Shown: in pieces, positions 17,768 to 27,334 of the stretch
Numbering within the stretch: position 1 is the stretch's first letter
Layout of the letters: every line of letters begins with the position of its first letter
NCBI GenBank assembly: GCA_023442525.1
Contig: JAEZZA010000031.1
Location: forward strand, 248,001-312,000
DNA length: 64,000 nucleotides
DNA from: Bacteroidota bacterium
GTDB taxonomy: Bacteria; Bacteroidota; Bacteroidia; Bacteroidales; UBA10428
Reading direction: 5' to 3'
Notes under the pieces: model-generated
Told to the model about the DNA's origin: nothing
What the model saw: only the letters and a program-made list of their open reading frames with translations
The model's database searches: none
Position numbers and translations under genes: made by a program

Positions 17768-20700
17768 ATGTCTGAAAAAATCAAATACAAGGAATTCAAA
17801 CCCACAAGCTGGGCGATTGATAATAAAACCAGCACCTATATGCTGGCCGCCATACTCGGCATATTCGGTCTAATGAGTTATTTCAGTATACCCAAGGAAC
17901 AGTTTCCGGAAATCGAGCTTACCTTCATTTCAGTAGGAACAATGTATCCCGGAACATCACCGGCCGATATAGAAAATTTCATAACCCGGCCTCTGGAAAA
18001 AGAATTGAAATCGCTTGAGGACGTTAAGGAAATTACCAGTTCATCGGTACAGGATTTTTCTGCCATTGTTGTTGAATTTAACCCCGGAACTGATATAACG
18101 GATGCCCGGCAACGGGTAAAAGACGCTGTGGATAAGGCAAGCAGGGATCTGCCGAGTGATCTGCTTGAAGATCCCGTGGTTCAAGATCTTGATTTTGCAG
18201 AGTTTCCCATAATGAATATCAACCTTTCAGGTGATTATACACTTGAGCAACTTAAGTTAATTGCCGATGAAATGGCTGATCGCATTGAAGAAGTATCCGA
18301 AATCTCCCGGGTGGATGTAGTAGGAGCACTCGACAGGGAAATCCATATCGATGTTGATATGTACAAAATGCAGGCGGCAAAGGTTACATTCAGAGATATT
18401 CAGTCAGCCATTCAGAATGAAAATGTGACCATTTCAGGCGGCAATATCGATATGGAAGGGATGAGCAGGTCGGTGCGGGTGGTAGGTGAATTCACCGATC
18501 CAAATGCGATAGGGAATATTGCGCTTACATCTTCGAGCGGAGCCGTGGTAAGACTTTCTGATATCTCTGAGGTCAGGGATTCACACAAGGATGTTGAAAG
18601 TTATTCCCGCCTGGGGCATGACAATGTAGTTACCCTGAATGTAATCAAAAAGAGCGGCGAGAACCTGATTAACGCGGCAAACAAGATTAATGCCATAATG
18701 GATGAGATGAAAGCTACCGTTCTGCCCAAGGATCTCACCCTAGTGATATCGGGCGATCAGTCGCATTTTACAAAAGTTATTCTTAAGGAGTTGAATAATA
18801 CCATAATTATTGGCTTCATACTGGTTACCATTGTGCTTATGTTCTTTATGGGACTTACAAATGCATTGTTTGTTGGCCTTGCAGTACCTCTGTCGATGGC
18901 ACTTGCTTATATTGTCATTCAGCTGCCCGGATTAGATTTCACGCTAAATATGCTGGTGATGTTCTCTTTTATTTTTGCATTGGGCATTGTTGTTGATGAT
19001 GCCATAGTGGTTATTGAAAACACTCACCGGATATTCACAAAAACCGGGATGGATATCAAATCGTCCGCGAAAGCGGCAGCCGGAGAGGTTTTTGTTCCAA
19101 TTCTTTCGGGTACTCTTACCACATTGGCGCCTTTCTTCCCTTTGGCCTTCTGGCCGGGAGTGGTGGGCAAATTCATGTATTATATACCCGTCACTCTTAT
19201 TGTTACTCTCTTTGCTTCACTGATTGTGGCATATTTTTTCAACCCCGTATTTGCCGTATCCTTCATGAAGCCGGATGAAAAAGATGGAGAAGAAAGAGAT
19301 CGCAGGGAAATATTGAAGACAGGATTTAAGATATTTCTTGTGGCTGCCATCTTCTACATTCCAGGATTTATGGGTATGAAGTTTTTCATGGGACTGGCCA
19401 ACCTGGGCGTGTTTGTGGCAATAAGCTACGTGCTTCATAATTTGTACATGTGGAAGGTATTGCTAAGGTTCCAGCAACGAACCATTCCGCGTATGCTGAG
19501 AGTGTATGAGCGTTCACTACGATGGGCATTGAAAGGAAGAAGACCGGGGCGGCTTGTATGGGCGCTGGTAGGGCTTTTTATAATTACACTTTTTATTTTC
19601 TCGGCGTCAAAGCCCAATGTTCTGTTTTTTCCTGATGGAGATCCTGCCACTATTATGGTGAACATTAAAATGCCAATAGGTACTGAAGTTTCGAAAACTG
19701 ATTCCATAACGCGCATGGTTGAGGACAGGGTATTTCGTATTCTTGGTAATGATAATCACATGGTAGAATCCGTGATCACCAACGTCGGGAAAATTCCCGA
19801 TATGTTCTCATCAGGTGCCACTACACCAAACCTGGCAAGAGTTTCAATTAATTTCGTGGAGTTTTCAAAAAGGCATGGTGAGAAGACTACGCCTTATATG
19901 GATAAAATACGTGATGAAATTCGGAATATCCCCGGAGCTGAAATAACGGTTGATAAGGAAGCCGGCGGTCCGCCTGTTGGAAAGCCTATAAATATCGAGA
20001 TATCAGGCGAAAACCTGGAGGAACTGATCGCTACTACTTCCAGGTTAAGGCAATTCATCGATTCAGTGGGAATTGGAGGAATCGAAGAGTTAAAATCGGA
20101 TTTCGAAACCTTCAAACCCGAGCTTGTGGTGAACATTGACCGGCTAAGGGCCAACCGTGAAGGGATAACCACAGGTCAGATAGGTAATGAACTTCGGACA
20201 GCCATTACCGGAACCGAGGTGTCGAAGTACCGTGAGGAAGAAGATCAGTATCCCATTCAGCTGAGGTACAATGAGTATTCGCGCGAAAACATTGACCGGT
20301 TGATGAATTTGAAAATAACCTTCATGGATATGGCAACCGGCCAGCTGAAAAGCATCCCCCTTTCGTCTGTTGCCACATTAAACTATCAGAATACGTATGG
20401 CGGGATCAACAGGAAGGACTTAAAAAGAGTAATAACCCTGTCGTCAAACCTGCTTTCAGGTTTCAATTCGAATGCGGTTAATATGCAAATCAGGCAGGCA
20501 TTGCCACGGTTCTATAAACCAGAGGGCATTGAAATATCACTTACCGGTGAACAGGAAGAACAGGCCGAAAACAGCGTATTCCTTATGCAGGCAATGATGG
20601 TTTCGATCTTCCTGGTTCTGTTCATACTGGTAACCCAGTTCAATTCGTTAAGCAAGCCGGTAATAATTCTTTCGGAAATATTATTCAGTATTATTGGTGT

Positions 20701-21187
20701 GTTGCTCGGCTTCACCATCTTTGGCATGGATATGTCGATCATCATGACGGGAATGGGAATCGTGGCTCTTGCTGGTATTGTTGTAAGAAACGGGATATTG
20801 CTGGTTGATTTTACCGATAAACTAAAGGAAAGTGGCGAACGTACCAAGGAAGCGATCATACAGGGCGGCCTTATCAGAATTACTCCAATTGTACTTACTG
20901 CAACGGCTACCATGCTCGGACTGGTACCCCTGGCCATAGGGTTTAATATAAATTTCGGAACACTTCTGACAGAACTGCGACCACAAATTCATATTGGCGG
21001 AGACACAAAGGACTTTTTCGGTCCGCTGGCATGGGCTATCATTTTCGGCCTGTCGTTTGCAACGTTTCTGACATTGCTTTTCATCCCGATTATGTACAAG
21101 ATTATATATGTAGCGAAACTAAGGATGCTGAGGAAGAGGCATTGGAGGAGAATTAAGAGAGAGGACCGCTTGCTAAAAGCAGTTTAA
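17768..21187 (+). CDS. RND-family efflux permease (AcrB-like)
   Basis: A 1139-aa proton-driven inner-membrane pump. First helix near residues 24-42, followed by a porter domain with FITRPLEKELKSLEDVKEI. The proton-relay helix is GIVVDDAIVVIENTHR (adjacent Asp pair, about residues 408-409) and the second half repeats the plan (GIVVRNGILLVDFTDK). About 12 membrane segments plus an unusual extra hydrophobic insertion (about residues 515-565), which makes it longer than E. coli AcrB. Exports drugs, detergents or lipids with the preceding adaptor and TolC. Confidence 0.94.
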   Translation: MSEKIKYKEFKPTSWAIDNKTSTYMLAAILGIFGLMSYFSIPKEQFPEIELTFISVGTMYPGTSPADIENFITRPLEKELKSLEDVKEITSSSVQDFSAIVVEFNPGTDITDARQRVKDAVDKASRDLPSDLLEDPVVQDLDFAEFPIMNINLSGDYTLEQLKLIADEMADRIEEVSEISRVDVVGALDREIHIDVDMYKMQAAKVTFRDIQSAIQNENVTISGGNIDMEGMSRSVRVVGEFTDPNAIGNIALTSSSGAVVRLSDISEVRDSHKDVESYSRLGHDNVVTLNVIKKSGENLINAANKINAIMDEMKATVLPKDLTLVISGDQSHFTKVILKELNNTIIIGFILVTIVLMFFMGLTNALFVGLAVPLSMALAYIVIQLPGLDFTLNMLVMFSFIFALGIVVDDAIVVIENTHRIFTKTGMDIKSSAKAAAGEVFVPILSGTLTTLAPFFPLAFWPGVVGKFMYYIPVTLIVTLFASLIVAYFFNPVFAVSFMKPDEKDGEERDRREILKTGFKIFLVAAIFYIPGFMGMKFFMGLANLGVFVAISYVLHNLYMWKVLLRFQQRTIPRMLRVYERSLRWALKGRRPGRLVWALVGLFIITLFIFSASKPNVLFFPDGDPATIMVNIKMPIGTEVSKTDSITRMVEDRVFRILGNDNHMVESVITNVGKIPDMFSSGATTPNLARVSINFVEFSKRHGEKTTPYMDKIRDEIRNIPGAEITVDKEAGGPPVGKPINIEISGENLEELIATTSRLRQFIDSVGIGGIEELKSDFETFKPELVVNIDRLRANREGITTGQIGNELRTAITGTEVSKYREEEDQYPIQLRYNEYSRENIDRLMNLKITFMDMATGQLKSIPLSSVATLNYQNTYGGINRKDLKRVITLSSNLLSGFNSNAVNMQIRQALPRFYKPEGIEISLTGEQEEQAENSVFLMQAMMVSIFLVLFILVTQFNSLSKPVIILSEILFSIIGVLLGFTIFGMDMSIIMTGMGIVALAGIVVRNGILLVDFTDKLKESGERTKEAIIQGGLIRITPIVLTATATMLGLVPLAIGFNINFGTLLTELRPQIHIGGDTKDFFGPLAWAIIFGLSFATFLTLLFIPIMYKIIYVAKLRMLRKRHWRRIKREDRLLKAV

Positions 21188-21193
21188 AAGTAG

Positions 21194-21275
21194 TTTAGTC
21201 CCAGGTTGTTTTAATAGTTGTTCAACATGATCAATACGATAAAAGATGAACCTACTTAAACAATCCGGGACTAAA
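21194..21275. promoter_or_regulatory. Inverted repeat TTTAGTCCC / GGGACTAAA upstream of the DMT transporter
   Basis: Perfect 9-bp arms at 21194-21202 and 21267-21275, 64 bp apart. The right arm lies just 5' of the -7 box TAcaTTTG. Could be a regulator site pair or a chance inverted repeat. Confidence 0.3.
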
Positions 21276-21278
21276 TAT

Positions 21279-21286
21279 TACATTTG
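21279..21286 (+). promoter_or_regulatory. -7 box TAcaTTTG for the DMT transporter
   Basis: Exact consensus 17 nt before the ATG at 21304. Confidence 0.55.
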
Positions 21287-21303
21287 TCGCTCTAATCTGA
21301 CAA

Positions 21304-22200
21304 ATGATAGCACAACATTATGGTGAACTGGCAGCCTTACTGGTTGCAATGTTCTGGGCAATTACAGCCATGTCTTTTGAATCGGCGAGTCGCCGTGTGG
21401 GTTCACTTCCTGTAAACATTATCCGCCTTGTAATCGGCTTTTTGTTTCTTGCATTACTCAACCTGGTTATCCGTGGTATGGCCATTCCTGTTGATGCATC
21501 CGCGCATAACTGGATATGGCTTTCGATATCCGGTTTTATTGGATTTGTTATCGGCGATTTCTTCCTGTTAAAATCTTTCACCGTAATCGGATCGTGGCTT
21601 GCCATGCTGATTATGACGCTGGCACCTCCAATGGCGGCAATATTCGGCTGGATTTTGCTCGACGAGCATTTATCGCTGCCTGCTATATCAGGCATAATCC
21701 TTACCATGAGCGGTATTGTTATTGCCATGTTCCGGCGCGATGTCGAGAGCCGGAAATTTTCCACCAGTAAACCTGTGGCAGGTTTGCTTTATGCATTTGG
21801 CGGAGCATTGGGACAGGCATTGGGTATTGTATTCAGTAAATACGGGATGGAAGACTACAGTCCCTGGGCAGCCACACAGATACGAATAATTGTTGGAATT
21901 GCCGGTTTAATTGTGATCATCACCCTGTTGCGAAAATGGAATGCGGTAATCAATGCCCTGAAGGTACCCGCGGCTATGAAGGGTATAACCATCGGATCGT
22001 TCTTCGGACCATTCCTGGGAGTATCATTTTCTCTGATAGCCATACGGCATACCTCAACCGGTGTGGCATCGACCATTATGGCCACGGTACCCATTTTTAT
22101 CATACTGCCCAATGTATGGTTTTTTAAGCATAAACTTTCGATGCGCGAAATTGCCGGAACCATATTGAGTATTGCAGGAATTGCATTGTTCTTTTTGTAA
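21304..22200 (+). CDS. EamA/DMT-superfamily transporter
   Basis: A 298-aa inner-membrane protein with about ten hydrophobic segments arranged as two EamA repeats: helices from about residues 5-140 (including FLLKSFTVIGSWLAMLIM and MLIMTLAPPMAAIFGWILLD) and again from 158 to 298 (ending MATVPIFIILPNVWFFKHKL, then a last helix). EamA carriers export or import small metabolites such as amino acids; the substrate is not readable. It has its own promoter after the RND operon and is followed 35 nt later by a small membrane protein. Confidence 0.87.
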   Translation: MIAQHYGELAALLVAMFWAITAMSFESASRRVGSLPVNIIRLVIGFLFLALLNLVIRGMAIPVDASAHNWIWLSISGFIGFVIGDFFLLKSFTVIGSWLAMLIMTLAPPMAAIFGWILLDEHLSLPAISGIILTMSGIVIAMFRRDVESRKFSTSKPVAGLLYAFGGALGQALGIVFSKYGMEDYSPWAATQIRIIVGIAGLIVIITLLRKWNAVINALKVPAAMKGITIGSFFGPFLGVSFSLIAIRHTSTGVASTIMATVPIFIILPNVWFFKHKLSMREIAGTILSIAGIALFFL

Positions 22201-22235
22201 TAATTTTGAAAATCATCCCCTAAAACTAACCTGAT

Positions 22236-22703
22236 ATGATCGATTACCTTCGCAGGGAAATTAAATTCCTTATTTACATTGTTGGAATATTTGTAATATT
22301 CCTGGTTGTTGTACCCATGCTGGGAGGACAGAAGCCCGCCTATACATTTAAAGAGATCCTCACGGATCCGCGTATGCTGATGTTTCTGGTTCTTATTTTA
22401 GCATACTCTCTGTTTTATCCGGTTATTGCTTTTACAACTGTAAAGCGTTATTTGAACGGCAGTTTCAGCGATAGTAAGGAGTTATTTGAAAAAGCTTTTG
22501 CAGAATCGGGATTTGAAAAGACCCATGATTCACGTGACCGGATTGTGTATCGGAAAAAATCGCGTCTCACAAGGTTTATGCAATGGGGTGAGGACAAAGT
22601 AGTAATTGATCCAAATGCAAATCCTGTAACTCTTTCGGGTTTGCGAAAAAATGTAAAACGAATCGATCTCCTGATCGACAGGTATTTGGCGATAAATAAC
22701 TGA
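22236..22703 (+). CDS. Small two-helix membrane protein of unknown function
   Basis: I do not recognise this 155-aa protein. Two hydrophobic helices are clear (about residues 12-31 FLIYIVGIFVIFLVVVPMLG and 47-67), followed by a charged, basic cytoplasmic tail of about 85 residues (KKSRLTRFMQWGEDKVVI). It follows the DMT transporter by 35 nt and is ended by a terminator, so it is probably the last gene of that transcript. Coding is supported by length, codon use and the terminator position. Confidence 0.75.
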   Translation: MIDYLRREIKFLIYIVGIFVIFLVVVPMLGGQKPAYTFKEILTDPRMLMFLVLILAYSLFYPVIAFTTVKRYLNGSFSDSKELFEKAFAESGFEKTHDSRDRIVYRKKSRLTRFMQWGEDKVVIDPNANPVTLSGLRKNVKRIDLLIDRYLAINN

Positions 22704-22707
22704 ACTT

Positions 22708-22740
22708 AAACCCTGCTGCATGCAGGGTTTAATAATTTTT
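22708..22740 (+). terminator. Rho-independent terminator
   Basis: Perfect 9-bp stem AAACCCTGC/GCAGGGTTT with a TGCAT loop, followed by AATAATTTTT. The symmetric A/T ends may also slow transcripts from the minus side. Confidence 0.8.
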
Positions 22741-22763
22741 GAAGGCTACAGGATTCCCCTGAG

Positions 22764-23486
22764 TCAGATTTTAAAATCGATTTTGGAGGCCGACCGGTAG
22801 CGCCGTGAGACCACTTCCCAGTTTATAAATTTCCCGAAAGAATTAATATAATCTGATCTGCGATTTTGATTCTTCGACGGGTAGGCATGATCCCATACAT
22901 CCAGGCAGAGCAACGGGAAGCCTCTCTCCGGTGTAACATCCATTACCGGGTTATCATGATCAGACGTTGAAGTGATCTTTAGTTTACCTTTACAGTCGGT
23001 TATCAGCCAAACCCAACCCGGGCCGGAAACACCGGCGGCTACTTTGGTGAATTCAGTGGAAAGATTTTCCAAAGACCCAAAGTCTCTTTGAATCACACGG
23101 TTGAATTCATCGGAAGGTGCTTTCCCCTGGGGATGCAGTATTCTCCAGTATAATTTATGGTTCAGATATCCACCGGCCAGATTTCTGATCTCGGGAGGAT
23201 ATTCCGATGCCATTCGCATAAGTTCATACGCAGATTTTCCCCTCAAGCCTGCAAGACTGACGGCACTATTCAGTTTTTCGGTATAGGTAGAATGATGCTG
23301 TAAATGCAATTTCAGCGTATCAGCATCAATAAAGGGTTCCAGTGAATCAAGTGAAAATGGCAACTCGGGCATTTTAAATACTCCGTCCCATTTGGTCCTC
23401 GTCCTCATGGCCCTGGCAGCCAGACCTGAAGCATATACCCCTGCAACACCTAAAAGAACTGACTTGACAAATGTTCTTTTATTCAC
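22764..23486 (-). CDS. Exported Fe/Mn superoxide dismutase
   Basis: A 240-aa SOD with an N-terminal signal (FVKSVLLGVAGVYASGLAA) that cytosolic SODs lack, so it should act in the periplasm or outside. Metal ligands are present: His in LHLQHHSTYTEKL, His in GGYLNHKLYW, then Asp and His in CLDVWDHAY. The usual E in DVWEHAY is D here. Converts superoxide to peroxide and oxygen. An anaerobe with an exported SOD probably meets oxygen bursts. The upstream region carries a duplicated 21-bp element with two -7 boxes. Confidence 0.88.
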   Translation of the reverse strand: MNKRTFVKSVLLGVAGVYASGLAARAMRTRTKWDGVFKMPELPFSLDSLEPFIDADTLKLHLQHHSTYTEKLNSAVSLAGLRGKSAYELMRMASEYPPEIRNLAGGYLNHKLYWRILHPQGKAPSDEFNRVIQRDFGSLENLSTEFTKVAAGVSGPGWVWLITDCKGKLKITSTSDHDNPVMDVTPERGFPLLCLDVWDHAYPSKNQNRRSDYINSFGKFINWEVVSRRYRSASKIDFKI

Positions 23487-23510
23487 TTTTTGAGAATTAG
23501 ATAAAAATCA

Positions 23511-23552
23511 AACCGGCACAAACATACAAATAACCGGTACAAACATACAAAT
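23511..23552. repeat. 21-bp direct duplication carrying two minus-strand -7 boxes
   Basis: Two copies of AACCGG(C/T)ACAAACATACAAA plus T, at 23511-23531 and 23532-23552, one base different. Read on the minus strand each contains TAtgTTTG (23519-23526 and 23540-23547), so the SOD gene may have two tandem promoters. Confidence 0.6.
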
Positions 23553-23578
23553 AAAAAGAATTCTACGTAAAAAAAGTA

Positions 23579-26401
23579 TCAAGGTTTGACGTTCTCGGGA
23601 TAAAGCACAACTCTTACATATTTTTTGGTATCGATCTTCAAAGCTGCATTCTGAATTTTCCGCGATGTAAGGTTATTGGTCCATTCTCTATATTTCAGCA
23701 TCAATTCCGGATCGTTGTATCTGTATCCGGTAATCAGCTGCCCAAGCCAGTAGCCGTTTTCCTTCATATTTCTTTCCAGTCCGCGACGCTGAGCTTCTTT
23801 TACTTTTACGAGGTCGGCTTCACTGACTCCTTCTTTCTGAATTCTCTTTAATTCGTCAATTGCCACTTTAGTAAGTTTATCCGCGTTGTTGGGCGAGCAT
23901 GGAATAACCACCCTGAGAATTGCCCTTGAATATGGGATCATTCCCATATCGGCACTGGCACTGATGGTGTAGGCGCCGCTTAGCTCTTCACGGATTATGT
24001 CGTTATAACGGATATCCAGCAGTTGCCCAAGCGATTCAAACGCGTGATCCATTTCGGGATTCCAGGGCTGTGGAATCTCATAATACAAGCCAATAAAACT
24101 TTTCGGATCGGTACCTCTGTAAACAGGTATATCCGTTTTCTTCTTCGGCGGCCTGATACCCATGTCCTGCCACGATTCACCACGTTTCAGGGAAGGCAAA
24201 CTGGCCAGGTAGGTTTCAATTAATGGTCTTATACTGTCGTTATTAAATGAACCCACTATAAAAAATGTGAAGTCGGACGCATCAGCAAAGCGGTCTTCAT
24301 AAATTTCATAAAGCCGGTCCATATCAATATTCGAGAATTCTTCCACGGTAGGTATGACATCAGCTCTCGGGTTATTTTGTGTTATTGCCCGTTTAAACCT
24401 GTCGCTGAAATAAGTTACCGGATCAGCCAGTGCATTTTTAAGGTATGTTTTCTGTAGCGAAACCACTGAATTGAACATGGTACTGTCTTTTCTGGGTTCT
24501 GTAAAATACAGATATACGAGTTGGAACATGGTTTCAAGATCTCTGGGAACTGAGGAACCTGATATTCCTTCGAAATAATCATTAATATAAGGGCTGGCAG
24601 AAGCTGCCTTTCCTGCGAGAAGTTTTTCCAGATCACTGGCAGAATACTGGTAAACACCACACTCAGTGATGATGTCATCAGCGTTCACAGCCGACTGGAA
24701 ATCATTGGCACAATAAAGAGAATAACCGCCTGGACTATAGGAACCGAATAATACCTGGTCGTTTTTAAAATCGGTATTTTTCAGAACCACTCGCGCCCCG
24801 TTTGATAACTTAAGCTCAACGGTACCCAGTTTTTCGTTTTTCCTGGTAAGAAGTATTCTCCCCTTTTTTGGCGCCTGATCCAGCAATTGACTACCGGAAA
24901 GTTTATCTTCATATGCCGTTATTTCACTATCTGTGGCATTCTGAATGGTTTTTTCAACCAGTGATTCATCGGGCAATACCAGTCCTTCCTTTTCGGGAGC
25001 AAGAATGGCAAGAACACGATTTCCTGCAGTAAGACTGTTTCTGAGCAGTTCATTGATCTCCTCAGGCGTAATGCCACCGATATACTCTTTTACAAATTCA
25101 TATTCGAATTCAATTCCCGGAATAGGTTCATTCTGAAGAAAATTCCGGCTATATTCGGACGCATAACTTGCCGAATTAGTTTTATCCCTTTCGTTATAGG
25201 CATTTTCATACGAAGTAAGGATCGTACTTTTCTGGCGTTGCACTTCACCTTCTGTAAAACCAAAACGGACAGCCCGTTCGGCTTCAGTAACCAGGGTGGC
25301 AATACCCTTTTCTATACCCTGTTCAGGCACAACGGCAGTCAACTGGAATAAACTTTTTTCAGGTACCATTTCTCCATACGAAACCTGTGCTCCCATCACC
25401 GGCGGGTCAGGTTTTTCACGAAGTTCGTTAAGCCTTTGGGTAAGCATTCCTGAGATCAACTGGTATAATAGCATTTTGCGATAATCCTTTTGCAGCACTT
25501 CCTTTTCAGGGTCGAGCTTACAGAACAGGGCCAGTTGCACTACCGGCATTTCCTTATCAGCCAAAATCATGAACTTGGTCCCTTCATGATCAGGTATGGG
25601 AAATGTAGTTCTTGGCCGGGAACTATCCGGATTTTTTAGCGAGCTGAAGTGTTTGTGCACCATTCGCTCCATTTCGGCAATGTCGATATCTCCGACCACA
25701 ATCAGGGCCATCATATCGGGTCGGTACCAGTCGTTATAGAACCGTTTTAATGTTTCATGGGGTGCACCTTCAATTATTTCCTTTTTACCAATTGGATTAC
25801 GTGTTGCATATTTCGATCCTTCGAACAGCACAGGGAAAAGTTTATCCTGGAGCCTCTGGCTCAATCCCTGGTTCAGCCTCCATTCCTCGATGATAATTCC
25901 TCTTTCCTTATCTATTTCGGTGCCTTCGAAAGAAATATTATGAGCCCAGTCCTCCATAACCTGGAATCCCTTTTCGATAATATGAACCGAATCAGTGGGC
26001 AGGGTAAGCATGTAAATGGTTTCGTTAAAACTGGTGCTGGCATTTACTTCTGGCCCAAACTGAACACCAACCGACTGCATATAATGAATCAGCTCGTTCT
26101 TTTCGAAATTTTTGGTTCCATTAAACGCCATATGCTCAACAAAGTGAGCAAGGCCTCTCTGGTCTTCGTCTTCAAGGACTGATCCGGCTTTTACAACAAG
26201 CCTGAGTTCCATACGGTTTTCAGGCTTCCGGTTCTGGCGTATGTAATATGTAAATCCATTATCCAGTTTACGAATGGATATCTTCTCATCCACCGGAATA
26301 GGCTGTTCCAGCCTGTCCTGTCCCTTTAGTACTACAGCTGTCAGAACAAGGCTGAAAAAAAGAAAGGTGCGCCGGAAAATTATTGAACGATGCTTTTTCA
26401 T
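23579..26401 (-). CDS. M16 family zinc peptidase (PqqL/insulinase-like)
   Basis: A 940-aa secreted protein: signal peptide to about residue 28, then two M16 modules. The inverted zinc motif HFVEH (His86, Glu89, His90) is intact in the first module, and the downstream Glu region (FNETIYMLTLP) follows. The second half (about 520-940) is the non-catalytic partner module. Members degrade peptides in a closed chamber in the periplasm. It lies 21 nt downstream of the PIG-L gene on the same strand, probably one transcript. Confidence 0.92.
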   Translation of the reverse strand: MKKHRSIIFRRTFLFFSLVLTAVVLKGQDRLEQPIPVDEKISIRKLDNGFTYYIRQNRKPENRMELRLVVKAGSVLEDEDQRGLAHFVEHMAFNGTKNFEKNELIHYMQSVGVQFGPEVNASTSFNETIYMLTLPTDSVHIIEKGFQVMEDWAHNISFEGTEIDKERGIIIEEWRLNQGLSQRLQDKLFPVLFEGSKYATRNPIGKKEIIEGAPHETLKRFYNDWYRPDMMALIVVGDIDIAEMERMVHKHFSSLKNPDSSRPRTTFPIPDHEGTKFMILADKEMPVVQLALFCKLDPEKEVLQKDYRKMLLYQLISGMLTQRLNELREKPDPPVMGAQVSYGEMVPEKSLFQLTAVVPEQGIEKGIATLVTEAERAVRFGFTEGEVQRQKSTILTSYENAYNERDKTNSASYASEYSRNFLQNEPIPGIEFEYEFVKEYIGGITPEEINELLRNSLTAGNRVLAILAPEKEGLVLPDESLVEKTIQNATDSEITAYEDKLSGSQLLDQAPKKGRILLTRKNEKLGTVELKLSNGARVVLKNTDFKNDQVLFGSYSPGGYSLYCANDFQSAVNADDIITECGVYQYSASDLEKLLAGKAASASPYINDYFEGISGSSVPRDLETMFQLVYLYFTEPRKDSTMFNSVVSLQKTYLKNALADPVTYFSDRFKRAITQNNPRADVIPTVEEFSNIDMDRLYEIYEDRFADASDFTFFIVGSFNNDSIRPLIETYLASLPSLKRGESWQDMGIRPPKKKTDIPVYRGTDPKSFIGLYYEIPQPWNPEMDHAFESLGQLLDIRYNDIIREELSGAYTISASADMGMIPYSRAILRVVIPCSPNNADKLTKVAIDELKRIQKEGVSEADLVKVKEAQRRGLERNMKENGYWLGQLITGYRYNDPELMLKYREWTNNLTSRKIQNAALKIDTKKYVRVVLYPENVKP

Positions 26402-26421
26402 TGATGGTTGGATTTGACAGA

Positions 26422-27306
26422 TTAATTTTTTGGCAGGAAAGGAAAGTAATGATACAGGTTTTCTTTAGTGAGCCGGGTTCCATACTCTGAATCCTGGAAG
26501 GCTTCAACCTGCTTGATCTGCTTTCCTTTTTCGCCATAAAGCTCAATAAGTTTGTCCCTGAACAGGTCGCCGTTCGTATTCGCAAACCAATTCTGCTGAG
26601 CAAGCCACTCGCGTCTTTCGGTATCTGTTTTCGGAACCTGATCGAGAATTCCCCGGTTAAACGGCAGCCATTCATACATCTGCGATGTATGCTGGTGATA
26701 CATATCGATTTTTTTCTGCAGCACCTCATCAACGGCAACTACAACGTCGGCCATGAAAGGCTCAGGATGCGTAAATGCATCGTAGGTATACAGAAATACC
26801 GGATTTTTTTCGAGGAAGGGTACTTCCGGAAGAATTGTCGGTACGGTTACCATATAAGCTGCATCGTTCACCAGTATACCTGTATATCGATGGTCGGGAT
26901 GATAATCGTAAGGTCTGGGATAGATCACCAGATCGGCTTTCTGTTCACGGATTAGTTTGATAACCTGCAGGCGGTTTTCATAAGTCGGCATAAGCTGTCC
27001 GTCGTGATTATCCAGTGTGATATATCGTACACCGATCACTTCCCCTGCACGCCGGGCTTCTTCGCGTCGTGTCCGGGCAAGCTCATCGGCTTTCATACTC
27101 TGATGTCCTGCATCTCCGTTGGTGAGCGACACCATAAGTACATCATGACCCAGTTGTGCCCATTTATATGCCGTACCGGCTACTTCGTCCGGATCGTCAG
27201 GATGGGCACCGATGATTATTATGTGTAATTTTTCAGGGGTTTGAGCTACAATGCATAATACTGGCAGCAATAAGGCAAGGAAAATCAATAAAGATATTTT
27301 TTTCAT
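26422..27306 (-). CDS. Exported PIG-L/LmbE-family deacetylase
   Basis: A 294-aa protein with a signal peptide (LLIFLALLLPVLCIVAQ). The zinc-binding motif GAHPDDPDEVAG (AHPDD, about residues 34-38) and the distal YHPDHRYTG fit the PIG-L family, which removes acetyl from N-acetylglucosamine-type sugars or related amides. Export suggests a glycan or cell-wall substrate. It is upstream of the M16 peptidase in the same transcript. A -7 box lies 20 nt before its ATG. Confidence 0.87.
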   Translation of the reverse strand: MKKISLLIFLALLLPVLCIVAQTPEKLHIIIIGAHPDDPDEVAGTAYKWAQLGHDVLMVSLTNGDAGHQSMKADELARTRREEARRAGEVIGVRYITLDNHDGQLMPTYENRLQVIKLIREQKADLVIYPRPYDYHPDHRYTGILVNDAAYMVTVPTILPEVPFLEKNPVFLYTYDAFTHPEPFMADVVVAVDEVLQKKIDMYHQHTSQMYEWLPFNRGILDQVPKTDTERREWLAQQNWFANTNGDLFRDKLIELYGEKGKQIKQVEAFQDSEYGTRLTKENLYHYFPFLPKN

Positions 27307-27326
27307 GGTATGTAGTATTATTTAAG

Positions 27327-27334
27327 CAAAATTA
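27327..27334 (-). promoter_or_regulatory. -7 box TAatTTTG for the PIG-L/M16 pair
   Basis: Exact consensus on the minus strand, 20 nt from the ATG at 27306, overlapping the end of the antiporter gene. Confidence 0.5.
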
